39,346 bases of DNA from Flammeovirgaceae bacterium (GTDB lineage: Bacteria > Bacteroidota > Bacteroidia > Cytophagales > Cyclobacteriaceae). The DNA lies in contig JAHEKQ010000026.1 of NCBI GenBank assembly GCA_024638265.1, forward strand, positions 1 through 39,346, in the 5' to 3' direction. The notes beneath the pieces are model-generated. The model ran no database searches. It was not told the DNA's origin and worked only from the letters and a program-made list of their open reading frames with translations. Positions 36,232 through 39,346 of this stretch are shown here, piece by piece. A program made the translations under genes and the position numbers. How positions within the stretch are numbered: position 1 is the stretch's first letter; every line of letters starts with the position of its first letter.

Positions 36232-38195
36232 TCTGACTTGACGGAGCCGTCTTTGTTGGAGATTATCAGCATACTCATTGCCCTGCCACCTTCTTCTGAT
36301 TGCTCATCAATAATTATCTCGCCCAGGTCGTTCAAACGGAGCCTTACCGGTTGATCTCTCAAGTTGAGAGGTACCATCCACGAAATACCATCAACACGGT
36401 ATATCTTAGCCAACAAAGCCGGGTGAACAACCTTAAATCCTTCCGCGACGCCCTCGCCGATACTATCAGGTGGCCCGTTACTCGATGAACTTTCGTGAGT
36501 ATCAGTTTGCACCGTGGTAGAATCACTACTCACAGTGGCTGAATCAGGCTCCTGGTATTCCACCTCTGCAAATTCTGTATCTACGGGTACATGAAGTGTA
36601 TCTCCGTAAAATAAGAGATAAAAAACCTGTCCTGAAGGATCAGTTTCGCCGATTAATTGCGGGGAATCGCCCAATTGCGCTGAGTCCAGGCTTATTTCAT
36701 AGAAGATGTTTGTGACCCTTTGAGGATTGACCTCCACGACATACCCGGACTTGCCGTCCTCTCCTTCAAGATACCCCCCGCTGAAATGGTCATTGGTAAA
36801 TAGTAACTCATAATTAAGCGTGTCCCTTGCCTGTTCGAAATAAAGGCTATCAATAAAGTAATTTTGCTGGTTCGCTATTACATAGGAGTTCCTCTCCCTG
36901 ATTCTTTCTATTTTCTCCTGTGTTCTTGTTATATAGGCTTTAGATGCCTCCAACTTATTCTTGAGGAACTTGTCCAGTCCCAGGTAACCATCATACCTCG
37001 ACTCTACAAAGTCGGTATAATTGCGAATCTGCTCATCAATATTGAGCTTGATGATCTTTTCCACCACGCTGTCCATTTTCTGGATCAATTCAATTTCACC
37101 TTCAAGTAACCTGAGCCTGTTCCCATAATCTGAAGACCCATTGAAATCCTTGTTCACAAGCATCCGGTTAAAATAATCCAATTCCGCATATCTGAGATTG
37201 AAGAGCTTAAGTGGTAGGGGATCCTGATCATATTTTCGAAGAATTTCGCCGGAAAACGCAGATCGTAAAGAATTCAATTGGGGCCCGAAAACAGCAGAAT
37301 CACCCTGCGCCTTTTCGAGTAAATCTTCAAGCTTACGATCATGCTCAACAAGTTCATTTTTCATGGGAAGGACCTCAGTTAGCACTGTTACCTTGGTTTT
37401 CTTTGCCCATTCAGAATAATTCCATACCATGATATCATCATCGAGGAAATGGCTTTCTGACTCCCCGTCCTCTTCGAATGATTCAATAGACTTAGGCCTG
37501 ACCTGTTGAGAATAGCCAGAATTTGGAATTTCCTCGAGTAGCTCTTTCATTTGAGTAAAACCCAATTGGAACGAATCATAGGTATCAGCAAGCCTGTCAA
37601 GTGCACCTATGGTCTTTAGGTTCGCCCGGAGAAGTAGTTCATTCAGGTGCTTACTATTGGTCTTGAAATTAATGAAATACCTGCGAGAATTATTGTAAGC
37701 CGTAATTACATCAAGAAGCTTATCATTGACTTCTGCGACTTTCTGTTGCCGGTTCTTTATGGCTTCTACCTTCTCATCAATGGCAAAATGTATATCAAAT
37801 GCCTCCACTTCGAGTTTACCCGTTCGCATATCCCTTTTGGCAAAATCCTCGTAGTAATCATCATTTTTCCTAACTTCCTTTTCGTCGATGTACTGCTTGG
37901 CTAAACCATAAAAATGAATGGAAGAGTCGGAATATATCCAGGCCAGATCCGACTCCTGGAAAATATCAGCTTCTTCTGCTTTTATTTCATAAATAACAGC
38001 CATTTGAAAATTGGCATTGGGATGGTCGACATTTTTTTCCTCAGCCAGGAATTGCTTGAGAAATGGCTCAGCCTGATCATACTTCTTGCTGCTAAGCAGA
38101 TAGTATAGGTCCTTGTACTTAACTTTCTTCTGCCCAAAAGAACTCAGACAACAAAGACTGATCAATGCCAAGACTATGGGTAATCTCCAATTCAT
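36228..38195 (-). CDS. Secreted helical/coiled-coil protein of unknown function
   Basis: The ATG at 38195 gives 655 residues and a signal peptide (MNWRLPIVLALISLCCLSSF-GQ); a TTG three codons earlier is less likely. Residues ~25-110 look like TPR-type helices (YYLLSSKKYDQAEPFLKQFL; IHFYGLAKQYIDEKE). From ~110 to ~440 the protein is charged and helical with coiled-coil segments (EKVEAIKNRQQKVAEVNDKL; KAYITRTQEKIERIRERNSY). A Ser/Thr/Asp-rich linker lies near 540-580 and a small beta-rich C-terminal part follows (YRVDGISWMVPLN; VRLRLNDLGEIIIDEQ). I do not recognise a named family. It is probably periplasmic or outer-membrane associated. A Bacteroidota -7 box stands just upstream on the minus strand. 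Confidence 0.8.
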   Translation of the reverse strand: MNWRLPIVLALISLCCLSSFGQKKVKYKDLYYLLSSKKYDQAEPFLKQFLAEEKNVDHPNANFQMAVIYEIKAEEADIFQESDLAWIYSDSSIHFYGLAKQYIDEKEVRKNDDYYEDFAKRDMRTGKLEVEAFDIHFAIDEKVEAIKNRQQKVAEVNDKLLDVITAYNNSRRYFINFKTNSKHLNELLLRANLKTIGALDRLADTYDSFQLGFTQMKELLEEIPNSGYSQQVRPKSIESFEEDGESESHFLDDDIMVWNYSEWAKKTKVTVLTEVLPMKNELVEHDRKLEDLLEKAQGDSAVFGPQLNSLRSAFSGEILRKYDQDPLPLKLFNLRYAELDYFNRMLVNKDFNGSSDYGNRLRLLEGEIELIQKMDSVVEKIIKLNIDEQIRNYTDFVESRYDGYLGLDKFLKNKLEASKAYITRTQEKIERIRERNSYVIANQQNYFIDSLYFEQARDTLNYELLFTNDHFSGGYLEGEDGKSGYVVEVNPQRVTNIFYEISLDSAQLGDSPQLIGETDPSGQVFYLLFYGDTLHVPVDTEFAEVEYQEPDSATVSSDSTTVQTDTHESSSSNGPPDSIGEGVAEGFKVVHPALLAKIYRVDGISWMVPLNLRDQPVRLRLNDLGEIIIDEQSEEGGRAMSMLIISNKDGSVKSD

Positions 38196-38211
38196 ATTAA
38201 ACAAAGCCTAA

Positions 38212-38219
38212 CAAAGTTA
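38212..38219 (-). promoter_or_regulatory. -7 box upstream of the 36228-38195 gene
   Basis: On the minus strand the bases read TAACTTTG, an exact TAnnTTTG match, 17 bases before the ATG at 38195. No good -33 TTTG is seen at 19-21 bases upstream, so the call rests on the -7 box alone. Confidence 0.45.
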
Positions 38220-38314
38220 AAATATTCTTTCACTAATGACACCCCCTTTTGTGTACGGAACTTTTACCTTTTTATTCATGTAATCAACATATATTTACAA
38301 AAACCATACGAGCT

Positions 38315-38887
38315 TTGAGAAAAACGATCCGTGAACTTCTAATCATTTCCCTGGTCCTGGGTTTCCTGTATATAACGGGCTTACATACCGAGGTGGCGGC
38401 ATTTACCCAAAGAATCATCCTTTCAACGGGTCTGATGAATGCGGATGCAGAACCTGAGAACTCTGTGGAACCCTTTGATTTCAACCAGGATATTAAATCA
38501 GTGGATGGGGACATCATCAACTTGTCTGAATACCGTGGAAAATTGATCTTTCTGAATCTATGGGCGAGCTGGTGCGGACCATGCAGGGCAGAAATGCCAG
38601 GGATTGAAGAGCTTTATGAAGACCTCCAAGAAGAAGAAGATATCGTATTTATTATGTTATCTGTAGACCGGAATGAAAACGCTGCTTTGAAGTTCCTGAA
38701 GCGAATGAAATTTGAATTCCCGGGCTATACCCTGGGGGGACCGCTAACAGAACAATTACGCGTTCCAAGTATACCGACAACTTTTGTCATTTCACCTGAT
38801 GGCCAGGTGATAAAGAAGAAGGTGGGAATGGCCCGTTACAATACCCGATCGTTTAAAAATTTTCTCCTCGAGAATAAACCTAAGTAA
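38315..38887 (+). CDS. Membrane-anchored TlpA/ResA-like thioredoxin-family protein
   Basis: I start at the TTG at 38315 (190 residues) because the upstream in-frame extension is Cys-rich, lacks an ATG and gives a poor leader. No in-frame ATG precedes the hydrophobic anchor (LLIISLVLGFLYITGL). The thioredoxin domain covers ~50-190 with the redox motif WCGPC at residues 86-90 (context LWASWCGPCRAEMPG), then IVFIMLSVDRNE and the cis-proline loop SIPTTFVISPDG. Proteins of this type reduce disulphides outside the inner membrane, for example in cytochrome c maturation or envelope repair. The gene is alone, and its end overlaps the convergent sirtuin gene by eight bases. Confidence 0.88.
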   Translation: MRKTIRELLIISLVLGFLYITGLHTEVAAFTQRIILSTGLMNADAEPENSVEPFDFNQDIKSVDGDIINLSEYRGKLIFLNLWASWCGPCRAEMPGIEELYEDLQEEEDIVFIMLSVDRNENAALKFLKRMKFEFPGYTLGGPLTEQLRVPSIPTTFVISPDGQVIKKKVGMARYNTRSFKNFLLENKPK

Positions 38888-39346
38888 GCAGGTCAAATAC
38901 TTTCTTCATTCCTTCACTCGCTCCTGCTTCTACTTTGTAAAGCCCTGGCAGGAATCCCACCTCGGGAATTTTAGGATCAACGATGTATTTGGGAACCGAG
39001 TGGTTGACAAAATTAAGTAGGCTGGCTGCCGGGTAAACTACCAGTGAGGTGCCTACCACAAGGAATATTTCGGCAGTGGATGTAATATGTGCAGCTCTCT
39101 CAATCATGGGTACCGGCTCGCCAAACCATACGATATTTGGACGGTATTGTGAACCATCCGGAGCCAGGTCGCCGAGTGTAATGTCCCCCAATTCTTCCTG
39201 GATATGATGATCACCAAGCGAACTACGCTTTTCAAAAACACTTCCATGAAGGTGTACGACATTGGTGGATCCCGCCTTTTCGTGTAAGTGATCAATGTTT
39301 TGGGTAACGACGGTTACGTCATAATATTCCTGCAACTTCGCGATGT
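38880..39346 (-). CDS. cobB: Sir2-family NAD-dependent protein deacylase (CobB type), N-terminus beyond the window
   Basis: About 155 C-terminal residues are present and the frame is still open at the right edge; sirtuins of this type have about 230-250. Clear motifs are TQNIDHLHEKAGS, LHGSVFEKR (LHGS carries the catalytic histidine), the RPNIVWFGEPVP segment after a shortened region, VVGTSLVVYPAASL and the final VEAGASEGM. No zinc-binding CxxC pair is visible in the segment where it would lie (between LHGS and RPNIVWF), as in short bacterial class III (SIRT5-like) sirtuins. The enzyme removes acyl groups from lysines using NAD. The stop overlaps the thioredoxin gene stop. Confidence 0.9.
   Translation of the reverse strand, partial: IAKLQEYYDVTVVTQNIDHLHEKAGSTNVVHLHGSVFEKRSSLGDHHIQEELGDITLGDLAPDGSQYRPNIVWFGEPVPMIERAAHITSTAEIFLVVGTSLVVYPAASLLNFVNHSVPKYIVDPKIPEVGFLPGLYKVEAGASEGMKKVFDLLT

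Noticed and set aside
1-39346. tRNA, rRNA, insertion sequences, integrases or prophage genes
   Set aside because: I looked on both strands for tRNA-like cloverleaf ends, transposase motifs and terminal inverted repeats and saw none that I can support.

Overview
The window is almost entirely one bacterial chromosome segment of moderate GC (about 45% by hand count at 421-480) from a Bacteroidota member, most likely a Cytophagales-type marine or soil bacterium; the exact family is not resolvable here. Supporting this are a C-terminal type IX secretion (T9SS) sorting domain on a 4,047-residue surface protein, a PD40-OmpA outer-membrane protein, Bacteroidota-style -7 boxes (TAnnTTTG), a split transketolase, an acyl-CoA-binding protein next to citrate synthase, and a fused SpmA/SpmB protein. 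The first ~360 bases do not belong with the rest: they are about 70% GC and encode the middle of an actinobacterial-type GGDEF-EAL protein, which stops abruptly inside a Bacteroidota TolC gene. This looks like a chimeric join.

Layout. 1-361: foreign GGDEF/EAL fragment. 361-1535 (minus): TetR repressor followed by a TolC-family efflux gene cut by the join, with a perfect inverted-repeat operator upstream of tetR. 1601-1739: short tandem repeats. 1737-3527 (minus): PD40-OmpA protein. 3698-27482 (plus): a seven-gene, ~24 kb apparent operon. 27604-31720: transketolase N-terminal subunit, a von Willebrand A (VWA) protein, transketolase C-terminal subunit and a TPR protein. 31866-36231: prohibitin/SPFH protein, citrate synthase, acyl-CoA-binding protein, RsmE and SpmA-SpmB fusion. 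36228-38195 (minus): secreted coiled-coil protein of unknown function. 38315-38887: TlpA-like thioredoxin. 38880 to the end (minus): 3' part of a CobB-type sirtuin.

The most interesting part is 3698-27482. Its genes are packed with gaps of 9 bp or less, or overlaps, up to 15300, and then one 38-bp gap. In order they encode: a 12-TM ATP/ADP-translocase/MFS-like protein with HEAT repeats and a degenerate cyclic-nucleotide-binding domain; a soluble protein with three TIR/DUF4062-like modules; an nSTAND1 NTPase with one TM helix, a coiled coil and a WD40 propeller; a secreted paralogue of that same propeller; a periplasmic-helix plus outer-membrane beta-barrel protein; a lipoprotein with an acidic +3/+4 motif; and a giant T9SS-exported Ig-repeat protein. 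Predicted locations run stepwise from cytoplasm to inner membrane, periplasm, outer membrane and cell surface. I infer a trans-envelope sensing or defence apparatus in which a TIR/STAND pair is linked to surface events. I do not know a described system with this composition; its function is unproven.

The remaining genes are ordinary metabolism and envelope functions, with several translationally coupled pairs (TTGA, GTGA, ATGA and TAGTG overlaps) and frequent non-ATG starts.
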